From: Podila epigama
Lineage: Eukaryota > Mortierellomycota > Mortierellomycetes > Mortierellales > Mortierellaceae
DNA: 17,331 nucleotides
Direction of reading: 5' to 3'
Assembly: GCA_015679605.1 (NCBI GenBank)
Contig: JAAAVE010000314.1
Coordinates: 5,744-23,074 of the forward strand
In this document: piece after piece, positions 1 through 9,368 of the stretch
Layout: each line of letters opens with the position of its first letter
How positions within the stretch are numbered: the first letter of the stretch is position 1
The notes under the pieces: generated by a model
The model's input: the letters and a program-made list of their open reading frames with translations, nothing else
What the model was told of the DNA's origin: nothing
Database searches by the model: none
Position numbers and translations under genes: made by a program

Positions 1-345
1 GGTCAAGATGAAGTTTGGGTGCTCTCCATGTCGTGAGTGGAAAGAAAACAGAGAGATGGCTACATTCAAAGACGTGGTGGTGCCCTAGTTGGCTGTCTAC
101 CTCGGGAGGTTGCACGGAACAGAGTGATAGTTTGGCACACATACGCGTGTGCTGAAGTGGGTGTGAGACTATGAATGTGGAATGCTTGAATTGCTGATGG
201 TCATCGTGGCATCAGTTACTTTTTGGCTCCCTCACCTAAACTGTGCATCTCTTTGTCTTTGTCTAGGAGCTCATCAGGTCGCGCCTATGGCCAATCGGCC
301 ATTAGCGGACCTATTGACGTTGCCATGGTATTGCAACAGCAGCAG

Positions 346-384
<39 letters not shown>

Positions 385-3239
385 GGCCGAAACACTCAGG
401 AGCAAGCATCCCATAATCAACAGCAGCAGCAGCAGCAACAATACCCATCGAGGACATCCTCCAGTCGTCAGACTTCCGCTCCATTGGCAGCAGATACCAG
501 CAGCACCAGCATCAGTAGCGTCCACAGCTACAGCAGCCTGAACAGCAACGGAGGTCTCCGCGATATTCGTGAAGGTCCAAGCATTATAAGCAACAGCATC
601 CTAAACAACTCTGTGATCCAAAGCATCGGGAATCAGAACATGGGAGGACTCAACAGTAACAACTCGTTCTTTACAATGAAGCAGAGTACCAGTAACAATA
701 ATAACAACACTATTAGCAATCCTCGAAGCCCTAATGCAGCGTACAGCAACAGTAGCCAGGGTAGCTACTTTAATTCTGGTGACTCTCCATCGTCTCAGCC
801 CGACAGGGTCCCAACCGCTGCAGCCACCGGTCAAATCAGCAGCAGCCATTCTTCTCCAGCATCCACAGGGTCGATTACTCGCCCCCCTATGAGCTCCCAG
901 CGATCTCACCACTCGACCACAGGTATGCCAACCTCGCCAACAAGAAACATTAACAATAACAGTAACGCTCTTATGAACGCATCCTTCTCATCTGTGGGGT
1001 CAGCAGAGGGTGTTGTCGGTGCGAGTCATCATGGTGCTGGCCATGGTGGACACGACTCGAACGTACAGGTGGCTGTGTCCACTGCAACAACGCCAGTCGC
1101 CTCACGTTCGACAGCAGTTGCTTCAGGGACAGTTGCGTCCAGCCCAGCTGCTCCTTTGTCATCTACCTCAGCGCTCTCGCAACCCCCTGCAACGACAGTT
1201 GCGGGAGGGGGCGGAAATGCGACGACTCCTATCATTTCGTCGCAGGCTGCCACTCAGGCTCAGCATCTGCCGCAAGGACAGACGCAACATCAAAGACCAA
1301 GCACCCAATCGCATCCTCAATCACAGAGTCAGTCTCATTCTCAATCGCATTCTCAATCGCATACTTCGGGTTGGAGCGGACAAGGCCAGCATCGGACCAA
1401 TGGTAGTAGCAGCGGTGGCAACAACGGTAGCCAAGTTGTAACGCCCTCGACAGGCAACACTCATCCAAAGAAGCACAGAAGCAGAGGCGAGGGCGGAGCC
1501 GCTGCTGCCGCTGCTGCTGCACAGCGTCCTAGTGCAACAGTGGGGCCTGCTCCTACACCGGCCATGCATTGGACACGCGCCAAGGTCCATGGTCAAATCC
1601 CACCCAAGGAATTGCGTGCTCAGACCGTGAACCTTGTTGGAGAGTCGGTTTACATCTTTGGCGGCTGTGATTCCAAAACGTGCTACAATACTTTATACAT
1701 TTTTGACGCCGGTAAGCTATGCGTGTGTTTTTAAAAAGAGAAGGAGAGAGCGAGAGGAACCAAAGAGAAAGCTAGAGAGTGGTTTCAAACGTATTGAAGA
1801 TGGAGAGTCTTCAGCGGTTTCCCTAATATAACCCTCTTGTTTGTATTATAGATACCATGCATTGGACACAGCCAAAGACTTATGGATCTATTCCACCACC
1901 TTGCAGGGCGCACTCTTCGACATTGGTGGATAATAAGCGCCTGTATGTCTTTGGAGGAGGTGATGGGCCTCAGTACTTTAATGAGCTCTACATGCTCGAC
2001 ACCGGTAAGTGGATAAGCAGCAACGTGATTTCTGAGAAAGAGACGTAGAAGAGAGATGTAGAAAGAGAGAGAGACTGATAGAAAGAGAGACTTGTTGTAA
2101 AAACTCATTCGTGCTCCATCCTGGTATCTTTCGCTAGATACTTTAACATGGACAAATCCTCAAACAACCGGAAAGCGACCTTGTCGACGCAGAGCACATA
2201 CGACGTGTGTGTACAATAACTGCATGTATGTGTTTGGTGGAGGCGACGGCGTACAGGCGTTGAATGACACGTACAAGTTAGATTTGACAGATATGCATTG
2301 GACCGAACTCAAGACAACCGGCACTGTGCCGATCTCGCGTGGATACCATACGAGCAATTTGATAAAGTCTCATTTCATTGTATACGGTGGCAGTGACGGG
2401 CACGAGTGTTTTTCGGACGTGCATGTCCTAGACCTTGGTAAGGCTTCACTTTCATTTCAATGTGTCTTCTTCTTGCAACAATACTATAGCGCTGTCTTTC
2501 GCTGCGATGTTCGTCGCTTTATCGCATGCTCTTATGAGGCGTTCCTCAAGATTGACATACGCTTTTTTCTCAAATTGTAGATACTTGTGAATGGACAAAG
2601 ATTGACATCAACAGAGCCTTGCCAAGACTATCACATACGTCTACTCAAGTTGGGTCGTACCTCTTTGTGGTAGGAGGCCACGATGGTAGCCGGTATTCGT
2701 GCGACGTAGCCATGCTTAACTTGGGTAAGTGGAGAGGAGGATCATGCCTTTCATTTGGAGACGACAATTGTATACTCTTTCACGGAAGTTATTAATTTTC
2801 ATCGTCTTTGGTTACTTCTGAATCTATGGCTGACCCTTGTGTCATCTTTATTATAGTAACATGGTCGTGGGAGACGCGCAAGGTGTACGGAATTCCCCCA
2901 GCAGGACGTGGGTACCATGCATCAATGTTGTATGACTCTCGACTATTCATGTTTGGAGGCTACGATGGCCAGACAGTGTATGATGATATTTACATCTTGG
3001 ATCTTAGTACCTGTGCTTATCTTCCACAGATTACAGATTTCCAGGTAAGGAGCAAATGAAAAAGAGAGGTGACTGAGGACGCAAAGAAAGACTTAGAGAT
3101 TGAGAGTGTTGGTCTTCTTTCAAGCAGGTTCTGACACTACACATCTTCCTAAACGTTTCTGTATTGTTAGATCCATTTGAGACGCGCAGATATGACGAGT
3201 GAAGATGATGATGAAATAGACAACGACAATGATTCATAG
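1..3239 (+). CDS. Kelch-repeat protein with Gln/Ser-rich N-terminal region (seven exons, 5' partial)
   Basis: Exons read 1-32 (partial), 267-1711, 1852-2004, 2138-2437, 2581-2724, 2857-3044 and 3171-3239. Every junction is GT-AG (mostly GTAAGT/GTAAGG donors), and joined they give 776 codons in frame ending in TAG. Residues 1-440 are low complexity: Q17 near 34-50, Q8 near 62-69, Ser/Asn-rich stretches, an SQ/SH run near 360-378 and an A8 run. Residues 444-745 form six kelch blades, each with a (I/V/M)(F/Y/V)GG motif and a following W; the tail is acidic (EDDDE). Kelch propellers are protein-interaction platforms, in fungi often tied to polarity or Ras/Tea1-like scaffolds; which one applies here is not visible. 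The 5' end is a choice: frame 1 stops at 34-36, while CCTAAAC, a pyrimidine tract and TAG at 264-266 mark an acceptor, so exon 1 probably continues left of the window. If that donor is wrong, the first in-frame ATG is at 325. The specific function is unknown. Confidence 0.85.
334..441 (+). repeat. Two CAG/CAA polyglutamine tracts in the kelch gene
   Basis: Bases 334-384 encode 17 consecutive Gln and 418-441 encode 8, with CAG and CAA codons mixed. They are separated by an 11-residue spacer. The interrupted codon pattern usually slows slippage. On the opposite strand the tract gives a spurious poly-Leu frame. Confidence 0.9.
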
Positions 3240-3671
3240 AAATCCTTAAATAAAAGCGAGTATGAGAACAAAAAGACTTTTTTGTAGTATGTTGGTAGTG
3301 ATAGGGAGCGTTCACGCAACACGACTTTGCGTGAGACGTACCATAGATCACGCTTCTTCAGACTACTGTACTCGGTGGTTCCTTTGTTTGTGGTCGCTTT
3401 GTTTATCACAGACCAATATAAAATATAATGAAAATATTTTCCACAAGCCATTTGAACAGTATCATCGCACAAAGATTCTGCAAGATGAGGAGGCCGTCAG
3501 ATAGAGCTGAAGGACAAAAAAAAAAAAAAAAAGAAACAAACAAACAAACAAACATCGACTGAGAACCTCGCCTGAAGATCTCCCCATCAAAGAATCACAA
3601 TGGTTCATGCCATATCGTTCGCTTTAGCGCGGACAAATAGATTGAACAATGTCATGATATGATATCAATCA
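3240..3671. other. Intergenic, 3' flank of the kelch gene
   Basis: No supported gene. An 80-codon ORF starting at 3262 lies in the presumed 3' UTR and has no recognisable features. A 17-base A tract at 3516-3532 is followed by a (CAAA)n microsatellite to about 3553. The segment CGTCAGATAGAGCTGA near 3495 loosely resembles 9200-9214, so a dispersed repeat may begin here. Confidence 0.6.
3249..3254 (+). promoter_or_regulatory. Candidate poly(A) signal of the kelch gene
   Basis: AATAAA lies 10 bases after the stop codon at 3237-3239. It matches the canonical eukaryotic signal, but fungal polyadenylation signals are degenerate, so the assignment is tentative. Confidence 0.4.
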
Positions 3672-3785
3672 CTATTTTCTTTTCAGTACCGCAGTCGCAC
3701 CAAGCCAAGTTTTATACTTTTCTTTCACATACACCATTCTTCTTTCAAAAAAAACACACCATACCACACAACCACACAATCGCAA
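3672..3785. repeat. Dispersed repeat module 1, copy 1
   Basis: This segment matches 9367-9470 in the same orientation. Shared blocks in order are TTTTCTTTTC, CCGCAGTCG, TCACATACAC or CCACATACAC, TTCTTTCAAAAAAAA, and ACCACACAA or ACCGCACAAACGCAATC, with small indels. Both copies are strongly biased to A/C/T. It is directly abutted by module 2 copy 1. No reading frame is conserved as protein, although both antisense strands translate to similar Lys/Met-rich strings, which is only the DNA similarity. It could be part of a nonautonomous element or of the promoter of an amplified gene family. Confidence 0.7.
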
Positions 3786-3839
3786 CAAAAAAAATATATA
3801 TATACCGCGTTCCACATGCTTTTCAGATAAAAGAAAGGA

Positions 3840-4160
3840 AGTGGTGCATGGAAACGTGCATGGGCGTGGGAAGTGGTAACGGTTGGGAAAAGACAATGCA
3901 TTTTGCGGGGGGAATAAAATGCAGCATCGACCATAACTCGCATGGGCGTGGGCGGCATGTGAAAAACTGCTAACCTTGATTTTGCCGATCCGACGAAGAA
4001 ACAATTGGCCAAATATTCTTTTTGAGTTTTGTGCGACCTGAAAGGGAGAGAGTTGGACACAAGGACAAAGCCCACGTCCACAACAATATCTTTTGAGCAT
4101 TGAATGAGGGACTAACAATCATTATCGTGACATCCAGATTGCCCAAGTTCAATTACAATT
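3840..4160. repeat. Dispersed repeat module 2, copy 1
   Basis: It aligns collinearly with 5582-5875. The two copies share GAAGTGGTAACGGTTGGGAA and then AATGCATTTTGC, GTGGGCGTGGGCGGC or GCATGGGCGTGGGCGGC, CCTTGATTTTGCC, ACACAAGGACAAA, CAATATCTTTT, TGAGCATTGAAT and CAATTACAATT or CAACTACAATT. Divergence and indels show these are old copies. The start of the module (GGAAACGTGCATGGGCGTGGGAA) is also the unit of the minisatellite at about 5203-5622. No coding capacity was found. The element class is unknown. Confidence 0.75.
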
Positions 4161-4287
4161 GCAGCAACATTTTATCAGCGTGAAATTAACCTGTCCCACC
4201 CCAGCCTAAACCCAGTTGAATAACCCAATGCTTACTGAAGTCTGTTTCAGTATAACGGGAACAATGATATCGGAGGGCTGACGGATT
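4161..4287. other. Short spacer, nothing recognised
   Basis: AT-rich sequence between repeat module 2 and a minus-strand ORF. No motif, repeat or gene could be supported. Confidence 0.5.
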
Positions 4288-4647
4288 TTAAGAGGTTTCA
4301 TCATATATCATTATACAGTTTGGACCATAGGTTATAACTACTTGATGCAAGGGATGCGTTTGTCCATTTTTCTGTATGTCTGTCACTTTGATTCCCAGCA
4401 GCCCAACTGCTATTCCGACTATGTATAAACCGCCTCTTTCTGAAAAAACCATCGCTCTTGTTGTCTCAAAGCACGTAAAGTTGCCAATTCGCGCAAATCC
4501 ACCATTTTCCACAACAAATCCACCACCTTCAATGCTTGAAAGAATCTTCGAAGTGCCAGAATAACTTCCACTGCATAATCCATGCTCTTGATGGGTCAGC
4601 TTTATGATGACAATCTTCATTTTTGTAAAAAAAACTAAAATTTCCAT
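4288..4647 (-). CDS. Uncharacterised 119-codon ORF, possibly a gene fragment
   Basis: An ATG at 4647-4645 opens a frame to TAA at 4290-4288; a second ATG nine codons in gives 110 residues. The product is Gly-rich in the middle (for example SIEGGGFVVENGGFARIG, then CFETTRAMVFSERGGLYIVG), with three well-spaced Cys and a mixed hydrophobic pattern. This looks more protein-like than the shadow frames around it. The first ten residues are mostly hydrophobic but too short and Lys-interrupted to be a convincing signal peptide. I recognise no family. It sits in a repeat-rich gap with no clear promoter, so it may be a small gene, an eroded fragment whose other exons are lost, or chance. Confidence 0.3.
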   Translation of the reverse strand: MEILVFFTKMKIVIIKLTHQEHGLCSGSYSGTSKILSSIEGGGFVVENGGFARIGNFTCFETTRAMVFSERGGLYIVGIAVGLLGIKVTDIQKNGQTHPLHQVVITYGPNCIMIYDETS

Positions 4648-4705
4648 ATGAGTCAAAAGGGACAAGATCGACCTTGATTAATGTTGGAGCATGCAATGCA
4701 TACGT

Positions 4706-4774
4706 AAAAAAAAAAAAAAAAAAAAAGTGAAATTGAAATTGAAATTGAATTGAAATTGAATTGAAATTGAAAAA
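4706..4774. repeat. A-tract plus (GAAATT)n microsatellite
   Basis: Twenty-one A residues at 4706-4726 are followed by alternating GAAATT and GAATT units to about 4774. An A-tract passing into a simple repeat is compatible with an old poly(A)-tailed insertion, but no retroelement body or target-site duplication was found. Confidence 0.8.
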
Positions 4775-5202
4775 CCTACGCTGTGAAGATCAGTTGCTCG
4801 CAATTTAGGTAAAAAGGTTTGTGGTAGGTGCTTCGTGAGTGGAGGCGTATCTGAAAACGACAAGTCGAGAACTAGTTTGAAAAGTAGGGTGAGATAGTTG
4901 GAAAAAGTTGGGTGAGAAAGATAGCAACGAGGGAAGGTTGTTGGAGAAAAGGAAAAAGAAGAATGTCAAATTAGAGTAAAAAGTATCATATAAATGCATG
5001 AAATCGTCATATGATACAAGAGTGGATGCAAGTTACGGACTAAGGTTTTTTAAGTGGCCAAGGTTGATGGAAGGAAGTCGATGCAAAGCTCACGTCCTTC
5101 TTGAAACCACGCATAATCGATAACGGAAACTTTAAAGTCTATTAAATCATGGCCAAGAAATCTGTGAAGGCACATAAGCAAGCTATGACAAAAGAATGGT
5201 GC
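4775..5202. other. Intergenic, purine-rich spacer
   Basis: No gene is supported. The + strand is purine-biased between 4850 and 4980, which creates low-complexity Phe/Ser/Leu frames on the minus strand; these are composition artefacts. The sequence GTGCATGGAAACGTGCATG near 5197 marks the entry into the minisatellite. Confidence 0.5.
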
Positions 5203-5622
5203 ATGGAAACGTGCATGAGCGTGAGAACTGGTCACGAGCAAACTATTGGCATTTCATGATAAAACAATGTGCATGTGCGTGGGAATTGGTCACAAGAAGA
5301 CTGCAGATGGCACATGCGAAAGATACATTGGAATGGCAACGCGCATGGAGACGTGCATGGGCGTGGGAAATGGTCACGAGCTGACATTGGCGCCACCTGA
5401 CAGAGACAGATGCAAAGGAACAGGAACGCGCACGGAAACATGCATGGGCGTTGGAATTGATCGCGAGTAGACTATGAATGGCGCATCCGAATGAAAGTGG
5501 TGTACAGGACCGCGTGTGAGAACGCGCAGAAGTGTGGGAAATGAAAGCGAGCAGAGTATGCATTACAGGAGGAAGATACTTGGTCATGGAAACGCGCATT
5601 GGCGCGAGAAGTGGTAACGGTT
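5203..5622. repeat. Degenerate minisatellite, about six units of about 63-87 bp
   Basis: Units share a core close to GGAAACGTGCATGGGCGTGG followed by GAATTGGTCACGAGC and a variable tail often containing AGACTATGAATGGCGCAT. Cores begin near 5206, 5269, 5345, 5432, 5506 and 5587. The last unit runs into repeat module 2, copy 2, and a single unit also heads module 2, copy 1 at about 3848. Unit length is not a multiple of three and frames carry stops, so the array is not coding. It looks like local amplification of the 5' end of the dispersed repeat. Confidence 0.7.
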
Positions 5623-5875
5623 GGGAAAAGATAATGCATTTTGCAGAGAAAAAAAATGGAGTATCGCGTGTGGGCGTGGGCGGCTATTGACGAGCAATTG
5701 GGCGTAAAGATGGACAAATCACCCTTCGACCTTGATTTTGCCAATGAAAAGGAGAAAGTTGAACACAAGGACAAAACCGACCTTCACAGCAATATCTTTT
5801 TGAGCATTGAATAGGGATTAACTATCCTTTACGTGGCATCCTGGTTGTCTAAGCTCAACTACAATTACCTCCACT
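5582..5875. repeat. Dispersed repeat module 2, copy 2
   Basis: Second copy of the module at 3840-4160, same orientation, about 1.7 kb downstream. Here the block between GGGCGTGGGCGGC and CCTTGATTTTGCC has different sequence and length from copy 1, and the following CGATCCGACGAAGAAAC segment of copy 1 is absent. The copies have therefore diverged by indels as well as substitutions. Confidence 0.75.
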
Positions 5876-5936
5876 AAACACACTCGGTTCCCTATTGGTG
5901 GGTGAACAACTAACGCCTTCTGAACTATGCTTCACT

Positions 5937-5972
<36 letters not shown>

Positions 5973-7359
5973 AAACGTCACTATGAACGCTTGGCTGCCA
6001 CAAGCCAGTTATCATCCTCCATTCTTGTTTTCTTCTGCGCGGGTCTCGGGTATCTCTTTGTGCCTTCTTTCCAAACTTCCTGAACCTTCCCTTGCCAATT
6101 TGTTTTATCTGTTCTCCTGTACTCTTTTTTTTGTCCCTCCCCTCGTCTTTCCTGTCCCTCCCTTGTCTTTTCACCATGACTGCCTTTGGGATCTTTGGGT
6201 GCCTTTGTTGTTGTCCTTTCTGTTGCCCCTTTCTTTCCCCTACCCTTTCCTCACCCAGCTGCCCCGTTATTTTCCCACAATGCTTGGAATATGTCATATT
6301 TCCTGCATGATCCTCTTTTGTTCTCAGTATGTTTTAGTCATGCCCTGCCCTTTTGGTCATCTTTCCTTTTCTTCAATATTTATGGACTTTCTTCACTCAT
6401 TGGCCCACCCACTCTTCATTCCTTCTTGCATTGTCGGTGTATTCTTAGAGTTGATTCCGACAGTTTACTGACTCTGGTAAGGCTCCGCTGTACTCGCAAC
6501 TGTGTTTACACATCTGTGATCACTCATGCACAACTCGATCTCAAAAAAATAGCCCGCCCTTCTTCTATCAAATTCAAACACCTCGTCTTCCTCACCTCGC
6601 ACATATACGCCCTCCATTGATCCTTTTTCTATTTCCTTTAGATTCAATCACGTCGTTGCGATAAATACACGAGTTATCCCTAGCAATTCTGCACGCCTCA
6701 AGCTCTCTCCCTGCTCCTTGACTTCCTCGGCACGGCACTTCTTTTTCTACGCCGCCTTGATATTTCTGATGACTCTCCTTTCTTTGATCTGTGACCCCTT
6801 CGACGTTTTTTAGTAGCCCTATTCCCCCCTCTTTTTTCCATCTCGCTCTTGAAGTATCTGCATGGTTCGATACATGTACAGTAGCTCGTAGTGCCATTTT
6901 TCTCTCTTTGTTTTCAGCATGGCATTGATGTCTTCTGTCCCTTTTCTTCACTTGCCCTTAAAATTACCCTTGATCTTTCTTTAAAACGGAATAGTGCCAA
7001 CTAATTTGTTTTTCTTTCTCCATGCCCAGATGACAGCACCTCCGATTATCTTCACGTATATACGAAGTCGCATCTCCGTCCGGCTTTGCTGTTACAATAC
7101 TATACACACCTAATTTCACCCCCGAGACTCACTCCGCGGACTTCATCACGGAAGCGCCTACAAGAAAGTAGTGTACAATATCTGCAAACAACCTCTACAC
7201 GCACACCTCCACTTTTCAACCAGACTCTTGTAGGACTATTTGACAGGACCATCGCTCGCGCTTATACTCAAGTGGTATTTAACACAACTCTTCATCCCTT
7301 ATCTGACGTGTTATTATAAAAATCAACAATTAGAAAGCGAACAGCAACATAACAACAAA
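5876..7359. other. Intergenic, strongly pyrimidine-rich on the + strand
   Basis: From about 6000 to 7000 the + strand is dominated by C and T, with local near-duplications such as TTTGTCCCTCCCCTCGTC and CCTGTCCCTCCCTTGTC near 6130-6170. Several ORFs on both strands (5983-6471 and 6592-6951, for example) are composition artefacts with Phe/Leu/Pro/Ser or Lys/Arg/Gln/Glu bias and no domain. CT-rich tracts commonly precede fungal transcription starts, so part of this is probably promoter and 5' leader of the secreted-protein gene. No RNA gene was seen. Confidence 0.55.
7315..7321 (+). promoter_or_regulatory. Possible TATA box of the secreted-protein gene
   Basis: TATAAAA lies 39 bases before the ATG at 7360. 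The spacing would give a very short leader, so the true start of transcription could instead be directed by elements further upstream. Confidence 0.3.
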
Positions 7360-7719
7360 ATGAAATTCGCCGCCCTGTTTACTCTTCTCATCCTTGGGTC
7401 TACCGCCCTGGTCACCACTGCTTCTCCCATTCACGACAACGGCGCATCTGATCGTCTGAGGAAGAGTACCTATGCCAAACGTGCAACAGGAACCCTGCAC
7501 TATACAAATCTTAAGGGAGAAGATCTTACAATCGTCGATCCCAAGTCGGGCGAGTGTTTACCCCTAACATCTAGCGCAGTTGCTGCTAGAAATCTCTCCG
7601 ACGGCGTGGCTAGTATTTTTTTGGACGACGATTGCAACGTTCCCATTACTGAACCATTGGGCCCAGGTGCCTCGCGAGACTTTGGTGAAAAAGCATCATA
7701 CAGTATTAGGTTCACCTAG
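7360..7719 (+). CDS. Small secreted protein with Kex2-type propeptide site
   Basis: The ATG at 7360 sits in an A-rich AACAACAAAATG context, which favours it over an alternative in-frame start far upstream. The 119-residue intronless product has a classic signal peptide: KF, then a hydrophobic core to about residue 18, and a likely cleavage near TTA-S at 20-22. A dibasic KR at 40-41 follows, the typical Kex2 cleavage site, so the mature chain would be about 78 residues from A42. It contains two Cys (66 and 92) able to form one disulfide and an N-glycosylation sequon at N78-L-S. The repeated short hydrophobic strands with a conserved-looking Phe/Tyr end suggest an all-beta fold, possibly crystallin-like; this is speculation. 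It is likely exported to the wall or medium. Function is unknown. Confidence 0.8.
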   Translation: MKFAALFTLLILGSTALVTTASPIHDNGASDRLRKSTYAKRATGTLHYTNLKGEDLTIVDPKSGECLPLTSSAVAARNLSDGVASIFLDDDCNVPITEPLGPGASRDFGEKASYSIRFT

Positions 7720-9190
7720 TTCTATATGTTTTGTGCAGTGGTGTCGCAAGAGAAGGAACCAGGTCGCGCGTGGGTGGATAGAGAACTTCATTATTAAGAC
7801 AAACATCAAGCTTGTGTGTCAAACTCTTGACTGGATGAATAAAGAATATGATAAACAATCCAACGCGTACCGAATGCTGCTTCAGTATGATATGATTTTT
7901 CCCTTGGTAGTTTAGTCCCCTTTTGTGTGATTTCCTTTTACAGTATGAATCGGAGTGACTGAAGGTGACATCGACTCTCAACCCGGAGGCTGCTGTTTTG
8001 CAGTGATCGATGTCCACAAGGCTGTCTTCAGTGTTCTGCAGGACTGCATTGGTGAACTGAATGAGATCTTCAAATTTGGGAAAGAAAAAAAAAGTAGGGT
8101 CTGTTCCCAGTTGGATTTCACATGGAGGCTAATTCTGGCAGAAATGGAGGAATAGCATATATTGGATTGGCATTTTTGGTGAATGAGATGTTTGGGCGTC
8201 AGGGCCTTGATTGGTGTCCGACACTAGTTTGTCTCTGTACGTGGTGCTATGCCATGGATCATTGTCCCTATTGCCTCAACTTGCATCAGATTGCGACATG
8301 GTAACAAGTTTTTTTATGCTGAAAGGTAACCGAAAGTGGATCCTAGTGACGCGTCCTACGGCTCCTTGGAATGTTGCGCGTGCACGTGTTCTTGCAATTT
8401 AAAAGGCACGATACCGCCACCATCATTTGCCTTTTCCTACTCTTTCAATCACATCAAACATATTATATGTTAGGTTGACCAACAGTTGACCTCTTCTCCA
8501 TATCCAAAGCTACCTCTTTTTCCACGAGATTCAATAGCAAGACGACATATTCCTGCGTCTATTTCTTATACTGAAAACCCCGCCCACACTTGGTGTTGCC
8601 ATGGGGAATCCCTTTTTGCGCAAGCCAAGGAGGGTGCTTTTTCCCCATTCAAGTCCTCTTGCGGAGGATAGTGAAGACTGAAAGAAGTCTTCAAACTAAA
8701 TAGGCAAGTACTATGAGTATCTCATATTGTTGTTGTAGCCTAGCTTCATGTGTATGCTATGTGCTAGTGACAGGCAAAGACTAATAATCCTCAATTTTGC
8801 TTATATTTGTGCTGCAATGAAAACATTTGTGCTTATACTGCGACAACCAAAAAAAAGATGATTCTTTACACATCTATTCCAGGTTGCATCACAACACGGA
8901 TAGCGAAGGAGGAGCCTTTATTCCTCTTGTTGATGGACTCGAGGCAGCATGAACCCTCTCGCAATCAAGAGCTACCACAATAAAATAGCTGCGAGCGGAG
9001 CAGCAGGCCCCGAGTAAAATCTAATTGCTGTAACAAGGGAGCTTTGTCATATTTTCATGAACTTCTACAGTAGACACCAGACACTTCCTAGACCATGGAA
9101 ATGGTGGTGAAAGTAAATTGCCAATAGGCACTTTGATACCAATAATGAGAAGAATAAAAAAGAAAATGATAGCGTCCAGACTTGTTAAGG
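7720..9190. other. Intergenic, no supported gene
   Basis: About 1.5 kb with only short frames lacking domain character (longest about 110 codons, overlapping the secreted-protein gene in another frame). Small structures noted are a perfect 7-bp inverted repeat GAAGACT/AGTCTTC with a 6-base loop near 8672, the direct repeat GGTTGACCAACAGTTGACC near 8473, and GCGCGTGCACGTG near 8377, which contains an E-box. None can be given a role. No tRNA-like A and B boxes were found. Confidence 0.5.
7838..7843 (+). promoter_or_regulatory. Candidate poly(A) signal of the secreted-protein gene
   Basis: AATAAA lies about 120 bases after the stop codon, a reasonable 3' UTR length for a fungal mRNA. Confidence 0.45.
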
Positions 9191-9326
9191 TAAGGAGATC
9201 GTCAGACAGAACTGACGAGTATCAAAAAAAAAAAAGGCTTACGACTATGCATTTATCTTCTGTCAGAGAATTACCATGTCAGGCGCTTGAGCCATCGTTT
9301 TCTCATGAGCCAAAGTGATTGAATAG

Positions 9327-9368
9327 TATCAGTATCAGTATCAGTATCAGTATCAGTATCAGTATCAG
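9327..9368. repeat. (TATCAG)7 microsatellite
   Basis: Seven perfect hexamer copies lie immediately before dispersed repeat module 1, copy 2. The equivalent place in copy 1 reads ATGATATGATATCAATCACT with no array, so the expansion happened after the copies separated. Confidence 0.95.

Noticed and set aside
223-266. Extension of the large kelch exon upstream to a start at 223
   Set aside because: The codon there is TTG, and the stretch is a branch site plus pyrimidine tract ending in TAG, so it is intron sequence.
274-525. Minus-strand poly-Leu ORF
   Set aside because: It is the antisense shadow of the CAG/CAA tracts.
3262-3504. 80-codon + strand ORF after the kelch gene
   Set aside because: It lies in the presumed 3' UTR, overlaps no conserved motif and has no promoter context.
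5203-5622. CRISPR-like array
   Set aside because: Units are imperfect throughout, without identical repeats alternating with unique spacers, and the genome is eukaryotic.
6855-6880. tRNA gene suggested by GGTTCGATA near 6862
   Set aside because: The B-box match is incomplete and no A box, acceptor stem or cloverleaf can be drawn around it.
5935-6951. Several ORFs of 100-160 codons on both strands
   Set aside because: They reflect the pyrimidine bias: the + frames are Phe/Leu/Pro/Ser-rich and the - frames are Lys/Arg/Glu/Gln-rich, with no domains.
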